From assembly GCF_003815035.1 (NCBI RefSeq), contig NZ_RKRK01000006.1, positions 1 through 60,104 on the forward strand: DNA of 60,104 nucleotides, read 5' to 3'. Positions 42,323 to 50,797 of this stretch are shown here, piece after piece. Within the stretch, counting starts at the first letter, position 1. Each line of letters begins with the position of its first letter. A program made the position numbers and the translations under genes. The notes beneath the pieces are model-generated. The model did no database searches and was not told the DNA's origin. It saw only the letters and a list, made by a program, of their open reading frames with translations. This DNA comes from Abyssicoccus albus (GTDB lineage Bacteria > Bacillota > Bacilli > Staphylococcales > Abyssicoccaceae).

Positions 42323-42851
42323 CTTCATCGCTCCTCTTCTTCGTAAGTATGGTTCCGTCAACTAATTCCGAGTAAGCTAACGTAAGTAATATTGCGTCTC
42401 CAACATCGTCAAGGTATCGTCCTTTTTTCGTATGAAGTCCGTCCAGTTGTCCGAATAAGTACACTACGGATTTCTCTACGATTTCTTTTCCGTTTCCTTT
42501 TTCATCGACAACTTGTCTTGCATACTTCTTAACGGTAGCATTGTGTATGTCATGTATCGGCAACCACTTTGCGAAGAAGTTTTCGAAAGCACCATGCGTC
42601 TTTAGTACAGGAGTAGCTGTCGAGGCTCTACCGACTACTGCTCCTTCTTTGACGATTTTATCTACTCGGTATTGAACGCATAAGATTGATACGTTAGATA
42701 ACGTCCATTGAATACGCTCTATATCCGACCATTTAGAATCCGTTTGTATTAATCCGTAGTCTATTAATTTGTACGATTTGTCTTCCGGATCAATGTCGAA
42801 TACTGCATATCCGGTCTTTGCGAACGACAAGTCTAGTCCGAGTACTCTCAT
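42315..42851 (-). CDS. RuvC-like Holliday junction resolvase
   Basis: 178 aa, RNase H fold. Catalytic acids appear at VLGLDLSFAKTGYAV (D7), KIVKEGAVV (Glu near 68) and RYLDDVGDAILL (Asp pair near 150). It cuts four-way junctions and branches before packaging. It overlaps the RecB-like nuclease gene by 4 nt, a recombination/processing pair. Confidence 0.85.
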   Translation of the reverse strand: MRVLGLDLSFAKTGYAVFDIDPEDKSYKLIDYGLIQTDSKWSDIERIQWTLSNVSILCVQYRVDKIVKEGAVVGRASTATPVLKTHGAFENFFAKWLPIHDIHNATVKKYARQVVDEKGNGKEIVEKSVVYLFGQLDGLHTKKGRYLDDVGDAILLTLAYSELVDGTILTKKRSDEDE

Positions 42852-43846
42852 TCGGATTTCTCCTTTCGCTTTTTAATGTCGACCAATGCGTTCTCCATTG
42901 ACCGTTTCAACCACGCCATCTCTTTCGATGGTTTAGTCAACGATATTCGTAGTTCCATCTTCTCGATTTCATCTTGCGTAAGTGTCTTCGTAATAGCTTC
43001 CTTGTAATCGTTAAATTGCCACGAAGACAAGTCTAATTCCGGTGGATTATTTTCGTTTATTCTTCGTGTAATGTCGGCGAACTTATCGAAAATAACGTTC
43101 TTCATGTTTTGCGTTACTTCGACATCAAACGCTCTCACGTCCGGAGATTTCTCTAACGTTTCATCATCGGCAAACCATTTCGCTTTAGCCGTATTAACGT
43201 AAACAATGATCGCTTGATTAATGTCGTACATTTCCGAGTAACACGTAACCTGTTGGACGTGTCCGTCTTTCGGATCTTTCATCTGTGTGTAATTCGTCTT
43301 TGACGGAGTTTCTTGTTTCGATTTAATCTCCAATATGACTAATTCGCCTGTATGTGTATCGACTAATATTCCGTCAGTTGTTCCGTTGAGTTGGAACTGT
43401 TGTCCGTTATGTTCTACAGGACGAGAGATATAAGCGAAGTCTTCCATTACAGGATAACCGTCTTCTGTCTTTGCGAAAATAAATCTCGGTTTCTCTCCCG
43501 TAAACTTTTCGTAATGCTTCTCCATCAACATGATTTCGTACTGTAGCCAGTCGCCAATCTTCGTACCTTGTGCAGTAATTCTACGTTGGTGTGGCTTCCA
43601 CTCTTTCTTGTCTCGTTTGTATAAAGGATAACCTCTATCGTTACGTAATCCTTTCGTATACAACTCTCTCGGACATTTTGACGCCGATGATGGAGAGAAG
43701 TAAGTCTTCGACCAATCTACGTTCTTACCTTTCTTTAAATACTTCGCTGTACCTTCTGCAAGATGAATGTTTAGATCGTCGTCGTATGGCTCTTGGTACG
43801 TATGGAACTTGTTCAGTTGGTCTAAAAACGCTTGTGCTAATGACAT
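42848..43846 (-). CDS. PD-(D/E)XK (RecB/Cas4-like) exonuclease
   Basis: 332 aa. The nuclease core is seen as QLNGTTDGILVDTHTG (Asp), LVILEIKSK (ExK) and HVQQVTCYSEMYD (QxxxY motif), with FSPSSASKCPRELY near the N-terminus. Only one Cys of the four-Cys iron-sulphur set of Cas4/AddB is evident, so it is probably cluster-free. It likely resects or degrades DNA ends in recombination-dependent replication. Confidence 0.85.
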   Translation of the reverse strand: MSLAQAFLDQLNKFHTYQEPYDDDLNIHLAEGTAKYLKKGKNVDWSKTYFSPSSASKCPRELYTKGLRNDRGYPLYKRDKKEWKPHQRRITAQGTKIGDWLQYEIMLMEKHYEKFTGEKPRFIFAKTEDGYPVMEDFAYISRPVEHNGQQFQLNGTTDGILVDTHTGELVILEIKSKQETPSKTNYTQMKDPKDGHVQQVTCYSEMYDINQAIIVYVNTAKAKWFADDETLEKSPDVRAFDVEVTQNMKNVIFDKFADITRRINENNPPELDLSSWQFNDYKEAITKTLTQDEIEKMELRISLTKPSKEMAWLKRSMENALVDIKKRKEKSE

Positions 43847-44332
43847 TTACTCGTCCCCCTTTACCGGAATCATATCCCACTCATATGGTTCGTTGTTTTC
43901 GTCGAAAGTTACTCCGAGTTCTTTTGCTTCTTCGATTGTGAAGTGTGTTTTAACAGATATATTCGAATGATAGTTATTTAACGATACTGTACCATCGTAC
44001 TTATAAAAGTTTAAGAATCTATCTCCAAGAACGTTCCCCATGTACTTATGCCTAAACAAATACTTTTGAGGCTCCTCACGCTCTTCCACAGGTGTTTGGA
44101 CGTACTCGTAAATAGTTTCCAGTAATTCACTTAATTCATTATCCGGAACAAATTCAAAAGATCCGAAATCTGTACTTATAATGTGTTGTTTTACTAATCC
44201 TACCTCGGCAAATATGGACTCAAACTCGTCGCTGTAGACGTAAATCTCAATGTATTCTCCCCCCAATACCGTAAATACATCGCTAACACAATTAAACGAT
44301 TTAACTTTTTCGATAAAATCTTTCGTATACAT
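43847..44332 (-). CDS. Phage paralogue family protein 1 ('FDENNEPYEW' type)
   Basis: 161 aa. The C-terminus FTIEEAKELGVTFDENNEPYEW matches the protein at 56718-57173, and the middle (VQTPVEEREEPQKYLFRHKY) matches both it and the shorter one at 54849-55124. Similar proteins are common in staphylococcal and other Bacilli phages without known function. Confidence 0.75.
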   Translation of the reverse strand: MYTKDFIEKVKSFNCVSDVFTVLGGEYIEIYVYSDEFESIFAEVGLVKQHIISTDFGSFEFVPDNELSELLETIYEYVQTPVEEREEPQKYLFRHKYMGNVLGDRFLNFYKYDGTVSLNNYHSNISVKTHFTIEEAKELGVTFDENNEPYEWDMIPVKGDE

Positions 44333-44848
44333 CTACTCGTCTCCCTTCGTATAACCTTTATCCGTATCATGTGTTCCGTCCTGTCTTCCGTGATTAACTT
44401 CCATCTTACGTTTATACGCTTCTACTAACTCTTCTTCGGAAAATAGTAGTTTACCGACAGTAAATGCTAGAACAAAATGGATTAAGAAATCTTCTTCTGT
44501 CACTAATATTTCGAAAGTACCTACATCATTAAAGTCTGTAATCAATTCTTCGGTATACCCATCGAAGTTATTAAGTCCGAAAACTGTCGCCGACAGATCG
44601 AAGTCACTTACTCCTCGAATCAACATACCGCTCAACGAGAACGCTACAACATCGGCTAGTTCTTCGAGTTGTGTCTCACGAGACTTTCCTTTCGATTGTT
44701 TCCAGTTCTTGAATAACTCTAACGTATTAATAAATTCGAACCATTCTACGATCAATGCAATACGTGTGTCATGCTCGTTCTTTGTCGGGATTCTTGCGTC
44801 AAATTCTTTCTGAATGTCTAGTAATTCTTTAATCGTTTTTGTTTCCAT
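44333..44848 (-). CDS. Dimeric dUTPase (all-alpha, MazG-related)
   Basis: 171 aa all-helical dUTPase. The metal-binding motif EWFEFINTLELFKNWK (ExxE) pairs with ETQLEELADVVAF (ExxD), and the C-terminal motif YKRKMEVNHGRQDG matches the family YxxKxxxNxxRQ. It hydrolyses dUTP to dUMP, keeping uracil out of phage DNA; in staphylococcal phages such enzymes also bind the Stl repressor, which may matter for satellites. It precedes the polymerase gene's downstream neighbours in the replication operon. Confidence 0.87.
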   Translation of the reverse strand: METKTIKELLDIQKEFDARIPTKNEHDTRIALIVEWFEFINTLELFKNWKQSKGKSRETQLEELADVVAFSLSGMLIRGVSDFDLSATVFGLNNFDGYTEELITDFNDVGTFEILVTEEDFLIHFVLAFTVGKLLFSEEELVEAYKRKMEVNHGRQDGTHDTDKGYTKGDE

Positions 44849-44867
44849 CTTTTAATCTCCATTCGTT

Positions 44868-47078
44868 TTATTTTCGTGTGAACCAATCTTCTTCGCTATA
44901 CTTTTCAGACCAACGATACATAAACTCTAAGTCCGTACCATTAGGAACTGTTTCTCCCCAAGGATAACCGTCGACCATTACACTACGAATGACATCGACT
45001 TCTTCTTTCGTAATGTCTTCTGGTACTTCGACAATCAATTCGTCATGTACCGTACACCATAGTCGCCAACCTTCTCGCTTCTTACACTCTTCGTACATTT
45101 TAATTAACGTAACTTTCGTTTGGATAGCTGAACTTCCTTGCACGACTGCGTTCGGTGCTTGTCGTAATGAACGATTGACCTCCGAATTGTGTAATCGTTG
45201 TTTCTTAAACTCATCGTCGTAATACTTCCCGTATGGAATGTGATACGTTCTTTCCTTCGCTTTAGGAAGTCGTCTTTTACGTTGCTTGTTATCGAGCCAA
45301 ACAAATCCGTGTTTAATGGCAAAGTTCTTCGTATCGTCAATCCAGCCCTTTAACTTCGGCATACTTTCGAACAAGTCTTCTTGGAAGTCCTTCGCTTTAT
45401 TTTTATCGACACCTAACATTTCTGCTAATGACGGAACACTCATTCCGTACAATGTCGCCAACCATACGACTTTCATTTCCTTACGCTCTTTTGTATCCGA
45501 ACCATCTTCGTTCTTGTATACTTCTTCGTATGGTCTATTGTAGAAGTTACTCGCCATTGTTGCGTACGGATCTTGTCCGACTTCAAAGGCGTGTATTAGC
45601 GATGGTTCTTCCGATAGATAGGCGACACACCTAATCTCCTGCGCTTTAAAGTCAGCGCCTACTAATATCTTGCCTTCTGGTGCGACAAACAACGCTCTTG
45701 CTCCGTCTGGCTGATTTTGCAAGTTGATCCCGCCACCACCAGAACTAAATCGTCCAGTAGCCGCACCATTCTGATTGAAGTTAGCGTGTAACTTTCCATC
45801 ATACTCTGTGATCTTCTTCGGTAATGTCGTAATATAAGTCGAATATAACTTAACGAGTTCCTTGTACCGAAGTAACTTTCTTACGATTTCAAACTCTTTC
45901 GATAATGGCTTTAATGTTTTCTTTGCGTCTGTATTCGGAAGATTCTTTCCAGTATACTTCGATAGAACTTTCTTTAACTGCGTTGAACTATTTACGTTAA
46001 ACTCTTTGTCCGGTTCTATCGTTTTAAATAACGGAACAAATACTTCGTTTAATTCCGAGTGAAGTTGTTCGATTTCTTCGTTCAACTCTTTTCCGTATTG
46101 CTCGGCATACTTCTCGTCAATGACGAATCCAGTCTTCTCCATTTCTACGATAACTTTTATTAACGGCATTTCTACTTCCGTTATATACTCTAATACCGAA
46201 GGCATTTTCGATAAATGCTTCATCTGGAAGTCGTATAACTTGTACGTCAAGTCTCCGTCCTTTGCAGCGTATGATAACGCCGTAGTTAAGTCCGACACTT
46301 CTTCGAAACCAACTTGTCCGAATAGATCTCCGTACTTGTACGATTTAATTTTAAGATACTTTGTCGCCAGTACTTTCAATGCGTACGAATCTTCATTCTC
46401 GTTCAACAGTCTCATGGCTTCCATCGTATCCCACAATCGACCTTTTACTTCGACATTATTTCTATCGAGCATATGCAAGTCGAACTTTGCGTTATGTGCG
46501 ATATATAACGTGTCTTCTAATTCGAATGTAGGGCGAAGTTTATCGGTAACTAAATCGTGTTCTAGTTGAGATTCTTCCGTCTTATGCCTTGTCGGTATAT
46601 AGTAATGTTTGTCCGAATCAATGGTCGACATTACATAACCTACGATTCTGTCGTGCCACACGTCCGTACCTTCTGTCTCGACGTCGAATACAATGATGGA
46701 CGATTCCAATAACGTATTTACTGCCGATTGTAAGTGGTCTTCCGTAGTGACTAGTTCGTAATTGTCCGGTGTTTCCTCAACCATCTTTTCGAGCAATCTC
46801 TTTCGCTCTACTTCCTGTACTTGCGTGTACAAACGCATTACTTCGGCTTTCGTAAGTTTCTTCCCCTTCTCTACGGAAGATTGTTCTCGCCCTATAAGAC
46901 CATCATTCATTGCGTCCTGTACGGCTTTAATCTTTCGTAAGTCTGGTTCGGTATTCTTCATCTCGTAAATACGATTGAAAGCGTCGGAAATACTCTCTCC
47001 AACGCCCTCTTTCTTACGGTTCTCTATTGCCGAAGTAAGGGCGGATTTGTTGTCGTTCGTATTTAGTCTAACGTTCAA
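44868..47078 (-). CDS. DNA polymerase I (family A) with 3'-5' exonuclease
   Basis: 736 aa. Exonuclease motifs: FDVETEGTD (D132, E134), IAHNAKFDLHML (about 193) and YAAKDGDLTYKL (about 270). Polymerase motifs: NGAATGRFSSG (about 438), motif A GADFKAQEIR (475-483), O-helix KEMKVVWLATLYG (about 533) and motif C TVHDELIVEVP (about 687). There is no 5'-3' exonuclease domain. It should be the phage replicase, working with the phage helicase, primase and ssDNA-binding protein. Confidence 0.94.
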   Translation of the reverse strand: MNVRLNTNDNKSALTSAIENRKKEGVGESISDAFNRIYEMKNTEPDLRKIKAVQDAMNDGLIGREQSSVEKGKKLTKAEVMRLYTQVQEVERKRLLEKMVEETPDNYELVTTEDHLQSAVNTLLESSIIVFDVETEGTDVWHDRIVGYVMSTIDSDKHYYIPTRHKTEESQLEHDLVTDKLRPTFELEDTLYIAHNAKFDLHMLDRNNVEVKGRLWDTMEAMRLLNENEDSYALKVLATKYLKIKSYKYGDLFGQVGFEEVSDLTTALSYAAKDGDLTYKLYDFQMKHLSKMPSVLEYITEVEMPLIKVIVEMEKTGFVIDEKYAEQYGKELNEEIEQLHSELNEVFVPLFKTIEPDKEFNVNSSTQLKKVLSKYTGKNLPNTDAKKTLKPLSKEFEIVRKLLRYKELVKLYSTYITTLPKKITEYDGKLHANFNQNGAATGRFSSGGGGINLQNQPDGARALFVAPEGKILVGADFKAQEIRCVAYLSEEPSLIHAFEVGQDPYATMASNFYNRPYEEVYKNEDGSDTKERKEMKVVWLATLYGMSVPSLAEMLGVDKNKAKDFQEDLFESMPKLKGWIDDTKNFAIKHGFVWLDNKQRKRRLPKAKERTYHIPYGKYYDDEFKKQRLHNSEVNRSLRQAPNAVVQGSSAIQTKVTLIKMYEECKKREGWRLWCTVHDELIVEVPEDITKEEVDVIRSVMVDGYPWGETVPNGTDLEFMYRWSEKYSEEDWFTRK

Positions 47079-47105
47079 TTTTATCCGTCCTCCTTTCGTT
47101 TTTAT

Positions 47106-47654
47106 TTATAACAACATCAAGCTTTCCATAGACTTTACCTTGCGTTGTAGTTTCTTCTCTAATTCGTCTAATTTCTCTAGTTTATGAGTTAGAAGTTCGG
47201 TATTATCATCTAACCCCTTCTCTAACACGTCATAAGCGTTTCGTAAATCTTCAACCTCGTCGTCTAACTCTTCGAAGTTATCTTCCAAGTTTGACAATCT
47301 ACCGTTCATACTCCCTAATACTATAGTCATGGCTTGTAGAATATCTTTTAATGATTCTTCCGAAATATCGTCGTGTTCTACCTCTTCTTCCGAATAACTG
47401 TTCGATAAATTAACTTTAACTTCCGAAGTCTCTAACGATTCTCCGATTACTATTAATGTCTTATTTATATCCACTAGTCTATCTACAATTTCTTCGAAGT
47501 ATTTTATCGAATCATCACTGCCGACTCTAAGATTAACCAATTCTCCATAAATATTAGAAAGCCTATTTCCTTGTAGTCGACTGTTAAGTCTCGCTTCTTC
47601 GTTCCCTAAACCAAGTCGTTCGTTAATTTCGTCCAATTTTTTACCGTTAAACAT
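47106..47654 (-). CDS. Coiled-coil protein upstream of the polymerase
   Basis: 182 aa, nearly all heptad-like helix (LSNLEDNFEELDDEVEDLRN). No domain recognised. Its ATG overlaps the stop of the upstream nuclease gene (TAATG). It could be a replisome scaffold or regulator; nothing more can be said from sequence. Confidence 0.65.
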   Translation of the reverse strand: MFNGKKLDEINERLGLGNEEARLNSRLQGNRLSNIYGELVNLRVGSDDSIKYFEEIVDRLVDINKTLIVIGESLETSEVKVNLSNSYSEEEVEHDDISEESLKDILQAMTIVLGSMNGRLSNLEDNFEELDDEVEDLRNAYDVLEKGLDDNTELLTHKLEKLDELEKKLQRKVKSMESLMLL

Positions 47655-48055
47655 TAAACCACATCTCCATATTCATTAGTACCGAAAGACAACTTCGACC
47701 ATTTACGTTCTGCCGTTTCGTAGTCTTTCGACCAGTATTCTTTTTGTCCGGTATTTTCCACTAAGTAACCCGTCGTATTATCTAAATCTACTGCAAGAAT
47801 ATAGTCGACCTCATCTACTGTATAAGGTCTTCCGTTAGACTTAACGGCTTTTACCACCAATGCGTTCTCTCTATCCGTCCTAACCTGTAACGTCTTGACT
47901 TGAACACGGAATGACACTCTCGTACCATTCTCGTGCGCAATCAAGTCGTATGATTCGTCGGAGATAGGCGTATGAACGCTAAAGCCTTTCGACGTGAGTA
48001 ACTCTTGTGCGATCAACTCGGACGTCGTTCCTTTACTCGTCTGATAACTCGCCAT
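47654..48055 (-). CDS. PD-(D/E)XK endonuclease-like protein
   Basis: 133 aa. Nuclease pattern: TSELIAQELLTSKGF (Glu), YDLIAHENGTRVSFRVQVKT (Asp and QxK). This resembles the PD-(D/E)XK families found in group I intron endonucleases and small phage nucleases. It sits between the ssDNA-binding protein and polymerase genes. Whether it acts on branched DNA or as a free-standing homing enzyme cannot be told. Confidence 0.75.
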   Translation of the reverse strand: MASYQTSKGTTSELIAQELLTSKGFSVHTPISDESYDLIAHENGTRVSFRVQVKTLQVRTDRENALVVKAVKSNGRPYTVDEVDYILAVDLDNTTGYLVENTGQKEYWSKDYETAERKWSKLSFGTNEYGDVV

Positions 48056-48072
48056 ATAATCTCCTCCTGTAA

Positions 48073-48816
48073 TTAAAACGGTAATTCATCTTCCGCCAAG
48101 TCTTTGTTGTCGTCTTCTTTCGGAGGTTCAATTCCGAAGTCTTCCAGTTTGTAACCCATCGCAACTAAATCCTTCTTCATTTCTTCGGTAGATTTCTCGA
48201 AGTATAATCCTTCGAACTTAGTTGTCGGGAACTCGTCCGGAGCATTTTCAAACGCTTCTTTCTGTTTGTCCGTTTCATCTCCCGGAAATACTACGTCTAA
48301 AGATACTTTCGTGTTTGTGCCTTTTCCTGTTTTAGATAACTTGAAGATACGTTGACCTAGTTTCTCTCCGTGCTTACTGATTTCTTCGTAAACTTCTTTC
48401 GCTTGGTTAGCCGTTAAATCAATGATGATGAAGTCTTCTGCGTCTAAATCGTAGAAACCAAATGCGTATCTAGTTTTCGCTGAAACTGCGTAACCTTTCT
48501 GTGCGAACTCGTCTCGGTTTTCTTTCGACTTATCGTACATAGCTTGCGAAACAATATCCCACGGTGTTGGATTATCGTAAACAAAGTTTCCGTCGCTATC
48601 CTTGTGAACAGAAGATGGCTCCTTCGCCGTAAATGTCGTGATACGTGGATTGTTAAAGTGTGAGTAAGTACGTGCCGACATTACGTCTGCTTCGCCCAAC
48701 ACTTTCACTGTATACTCTGTTCCGCTAGAAAATTTAGCGAACTTGTTGTCTTCGTAATTCGAAGTTCCTCCGTTGAAACGTTTTAATGCTTCCACACCAA
48801 CTGAATAATTTGCCAT
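48073..48816 (-). CDS. Phage single-stranded DNA-binding protein
   Basis: 247 aa. The core is beta-rich (YTVKVLGEADVMSARTY; RYAFGFYDLDAEDFIIIDLT), and the C-terminus ends in an acidic tail DLAEDELPF, the typical protein-interaction tip of ssDNA-binding proteins (bacterial DDDIPF). Position upstream of the polymerase supports the call. Not a bacterial-type SSB by sequence. A long structured leader precedes it (48845-48957). Confidence 0.8.
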   Translation of the reverse strand: MANYSVGVEALKRFNGGTSNYEDNKFAKFSSGTEYTVKVLGEADVMSARTYSHFNNPRITTFTAKEPSSVHKDSDGNFVYDNPTPWDIVSQAMYDKSKENRDEFAQKGYAVSAKTRYAFGFYDLDAEDFIIIDLTANQAKEVYEEISKHGEKLGQRIFKLSKTGKGTNTKVSLDVVFPGDETDKQKEAFENAPDEFPTTKFEGLYFEKSTEEMKKDLVAMGYKLEDFGIEPPKEDDNKDLAEDELPF

Positions 48817-48844
48817 AATTAATTTCCTCCTAATAATTTGTTCC

Positions 48845-48957
48845 GACTATGGACGTCTCCAATGACGGATTATTTAGAACGGGTACCTCGCTCTACGAAA
48901 CAACCGAACGAAAAAGGTGGTAGAACATTCGGTTATTTCGTAGAACGTCCATCGTAA
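48845..48957 (-). ncRNA. Candidate structured leader RNA upstream of the ssDNA-binding protein gene
   Basis: The outer stem ATGGACGT (48849-48856) pairs with ACGTCCAT (48946-48953). Inside, CTACGAAACAACCGAA (48893-48908) pairs with TTCGGTTATTTCGTAG (48928-48943) at 15 of 16 positions. A 36-nt arm between them contains GGTACC. No U tract follows, so it is not a simple terminator. It could be an autoregulatory site for the protein or a new structured RNA. Confidence 0.55.
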
Positions 48958-48970
48958 TGATGGAACGGTT

Positions 48971-49147
48971 CTACTTTTCGATTAAATCTTCTTCGTATGA
49001 ATAAATCGAAACAGTTATTGTCGATATTGCTGCTAGTATTACGAGTGTCCACTCTAGTGGCACGAACCAAGTTATCGGGTATGCAACTATCGTCATTGCC
49101 AACGAAATCAATCCTACGAATATTTTTAATTCCGTTCTTTTACTCAT
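48971..49147 (-). CDS. 58-aa membrane protein
   Basis: Begins MSKRTELKIFVGLISLAMTI. Two hydrophobic helices (about 9-30 and 33-51), ending YSYEEDLIEK. Its ATG overlaps the stop of the 49-aa gene upstream (ATGAGTAA). Layout resembles the other tiny two-helix proteins in this phage. Function unknown. Confidence 0.65.
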   Translation of the reverse strand: MSKRTELKIFVGLISLAMTIVAYPITWFVPLEWTLVILAAISTITVSIYSYEEDLIEK

Positions 49148-49289
49148 ACGTAAATCCTCCTACGATTTGACTTGCTTCAATAAAGTCCATCGGATCATCG
49201 TCCGAATTAAACCCTCCGTTGTATAGTACTTCTGTATGTTTCGGCTCAATTGCCGATTCCATTTCTTCGAACATTTCTTGCGGTGTCAT
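49140..49289 (-). CDS. 49-aa acidic protein
   Basis: Begins MTPQEMFEEMESAIEPKHTE, ends IEASQIVGGFTYE. AAAGGAGACGATTAAA precedes the ATG. It overlaps the 58-aa membrane gene. No recognised family. It is the first gene after the sigma-like regulator. Confidence 0.6.
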   Translation of the reverse strand: MTPQEMFEEMESAIEPKHTEVLYNGGFNSDDDPMDFIEASQIVGGFTYE

Positions 49290-49407
49290 TTTAATCGTCT
49301 CCTTTTCGTTTTTATTTCGTGTTTATTTTTTAATTTTTCGGGTATATTAATAATGTAATAAGCTAAATTGATTACAATTGACTAACGTGTTATACTCACG
49401 GTAGAAA

Positions 49408-49902
49408 TTAAGAGCATAATGCCTCGTCTACACTAACGTGTATTTCGGGATTATATCGTTTCTTAATTTCGTCCAATTTCCTACGTACTTGCTTTCTGTC
49501 TAAGCCAAGACTATTTGATACGCTAGTAATCGTAGGTTTATCTTGATTGAGAAATTCGTTAATGATTGCCGTCATTCTCGAATCTTCTTCATCAGTCAAC
49601 TGTCGAATCAATTGCCGTTGGTTCGTCAGTTTTTTATTATCTAATGTTTCAGATGGAATAATTTCGATAAGTAATCTCGATCCATCTTCTTCGCTAACAG
49701 GTGCGTCTAATCGGAGATGTTCTTCCGATTCTACTGTCGTGAAATCTCTTCCGTACTTTCTATCTTTCTGGAAGAAGTTTCCGAGAAGGTAATTCATCGC
49801 CTTGTGTCCTTGAAGTAATGCGTCGTTGTAAATTGTTTCTGCTACATGGTCGTCGGTTACTCCCCGACTTTTAATGTAGCTAATACATTTTTCTTTATTC
49901 AC
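49408..49902 (-). CDS. Sigma-factor-like regulator, early operon
   Basis: 164 aa from GTG with AGGAGG 7 nt upstream. The C-terminal part has a region-4 like helix-turn-helix (ITSVSNSLGLDRKQVRRKLDEIKK), and the N-terminal part is helical with a central YGRDFTTVESEEHLRLD. Proteins of this type are annotated as phage sigma-like factors. It is transcribed from the strong promoter at 50008-50036, facing away from the Cro/CI-type repressor, so it is a good candidate for the first lytic-phase regulator. Confidence 0.7.
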   Translation of the reverse strand: MNKEKCISYIKSRGVTDDHVAETIYNDALLQGHKAMNYLLGNFFQKDRKYGRDFTTVESEEHLRLDAPVSEEDGSRLLIEIIPSETLDNKKLTNQRQLIRQLTDEEDSRMTAIINEFLNQDKPTITSVSNSLGLDRKQVRRKLDEIKKRYNPEIHVSVDEALCS

Positions 49903-49908
49903 TTATGT

Positions 49909-49958
49909 TCCTCCTATATACATATAACAGTTTTTACCCTTCGCCGGGACAAAAATTT
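49909..49958 (-). promoter_or_regulatory. Leader element shared with the winged-helix gene (copy 1)
   Basis: Minus strand: AAATTTTTGTCCC, a variable 12-nt part, then AAAACTGTTATATGTAT and the ribosome site. The same arrangement stands before the winged-helix gene at 58818-58866. The 17-nt AAAACTGTTATATGTAT is identical in both, which suggests a common regulator or a second -10-like element (TTATAT). Confidence 0.6.
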
Positions 49959-50007
49959 GTAATTTTTTTTTCGTTAATTTTTGTTGCCTCAAAAACTAAC
50001 TAAATTT

Positions 50008-50036
50008 ATTGTAAAGGAATATAATCCTAATGTCAA
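50008..50036 (-). promoter_or_regulatory. Strong leftward promoter with overlapping operator
   Basis: Minus strand: TTGACA, 17 nt, TACAAT. The spacer contains the dyad AGGA-TTATAT-TCCT. It lies between the sigma-like gene and the Cro/CI-type gene, the classic switch layout. The dyad also covers a TATAAT on the plus strand (50019-50024), a possible but weak repressor promoter, so one bound protein could affect both directions. Confidence 0.8.
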
Positions 50037-50071
50037 CAAGTTTTTTAAAATTATTTTAAGGAGGTGTTAAA

Positions 50072-50287
50072 ATGTACGAAAGACAAGTATTTATAGACCG
50101 TTTTAATTCTTTGAGAGATAGAAAGGGATTAACTTATGAAGATATTTCTAGGAATACCGGACTTAACTCTTCGACAATTAGAAAGGCAGCTACATCTGGT
50201 AATCCTTCTGCTAAAACATTGTATGCAATGTGTGATTATTTAAACGTATCTGCCGACTACTTACTTGGATTATCAGACAACTATTAA
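50072..50287 (+). CDS. Cro/CI-type repressor (HTH XRE family), plus strand
   Basis: 71 aa, one HTH domain only: FNSLRDRKGLTYEDISRNTG as helices 1-2, LNSSTIRKAATSGNPSAKTL as recognition region, YLNVSADYLLGLSD as the typical XRE C-terminal turn. There is no peptidase domain, so it is not a LexA-type cleavable repressor. It is divergent from the early operon and ends at a terminator (50294-50324). It may act as the lysogeny repressor or as Cro. Confidence 0.85.
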   Translation: MYERQVFIDRFNSLRDRKGLTYEDISRNTGLNSSTIRKAATSGNPSAKTLYAMCDYLNVSADYLLGLSDNY

Positions 50288-50293
50288 TACTTC

Positions 50294-50324
50294 GGGAACT
50301 ATTCTTCGGTGTAGTTCCCTTTTT
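50294..50324 (+). terminator. Terminator of the repressor gene
   Basis: GGGAACTA / TAGTTCCC stem with a 10-nt loop, followed by TTTTT on the plus strand. It overlaps the 3' end of the convergent lipoprotein gene. Confidence 0.85.
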
Positions 50325-50784
50325 GTAGTTCTTCTACCGATACAGGTTCCGGATAATCTTCCCCTTCATAATGTTTCGTATCTGCATACGATCGTAATTT
50401 AGAAATGAATCCGTCTGAACCAAAATTTTGATTAAAGTGTGTTTTAACAAATCCCGGCATATTTCTTTCGGCATTATCTACCATACTATCAAACGAATCT
50501 AATTCCGTTAGTGATTCTTCGTAGAATACTCTAGCCCTTGTCGATAATTTATCCGGATCAATGTCTTTTCCGTATGCTTCGATATATGGTTCGATATTTA
50601 ATACTTCGTCCAACTCATATCCGTTGTTATTGTTTAGTCCTGCTTTATACGAATAGTGCATAAATGCGAAATAAGTTTCCTTTACATATGCGTCTAACTT
50701 TGCGTCCTCATCTTCGTAAGCCTTTTCGCCACAACCCGTCAACATAATTACCGTAATCAACAATGCCGATAAAATCTTCTTCAT
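50299..50784 (-). CDS. Phage-encoded lipoprotein, candidate superinfection exclusion factor
   Basis: 161 aa. Signal peptide MKKILSALLITVIMLTGC with lipobox LTGC, then an acidic soluble domain (about 20-161) with no recognised fold. It is adjacent to the repressor in the control region, where temperate Firmicutes phages often carry exported lipoproteins that block DNA entry of related phages. That role is inference. It converges on the repressor gene and overlaps its terminator. Confidence 0.75.
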   Translation of the reverse strand: MKKILSALLITVIMLTGCGEKAYEDEDAKLDAYVKETYFAFMHYSYKAGLNNNNGYELDEVLNIEPYIEAYGKDIDPDKLSTRARVFYEESLTELDSFDSMVDNAERNMPGFVKTHFNQNFGSDGFISKLRSYADTKHYEGEDYPEPVSVEELQKGNYTEE

Positions 50785-50797
50785 TTATTCGTCTCCT

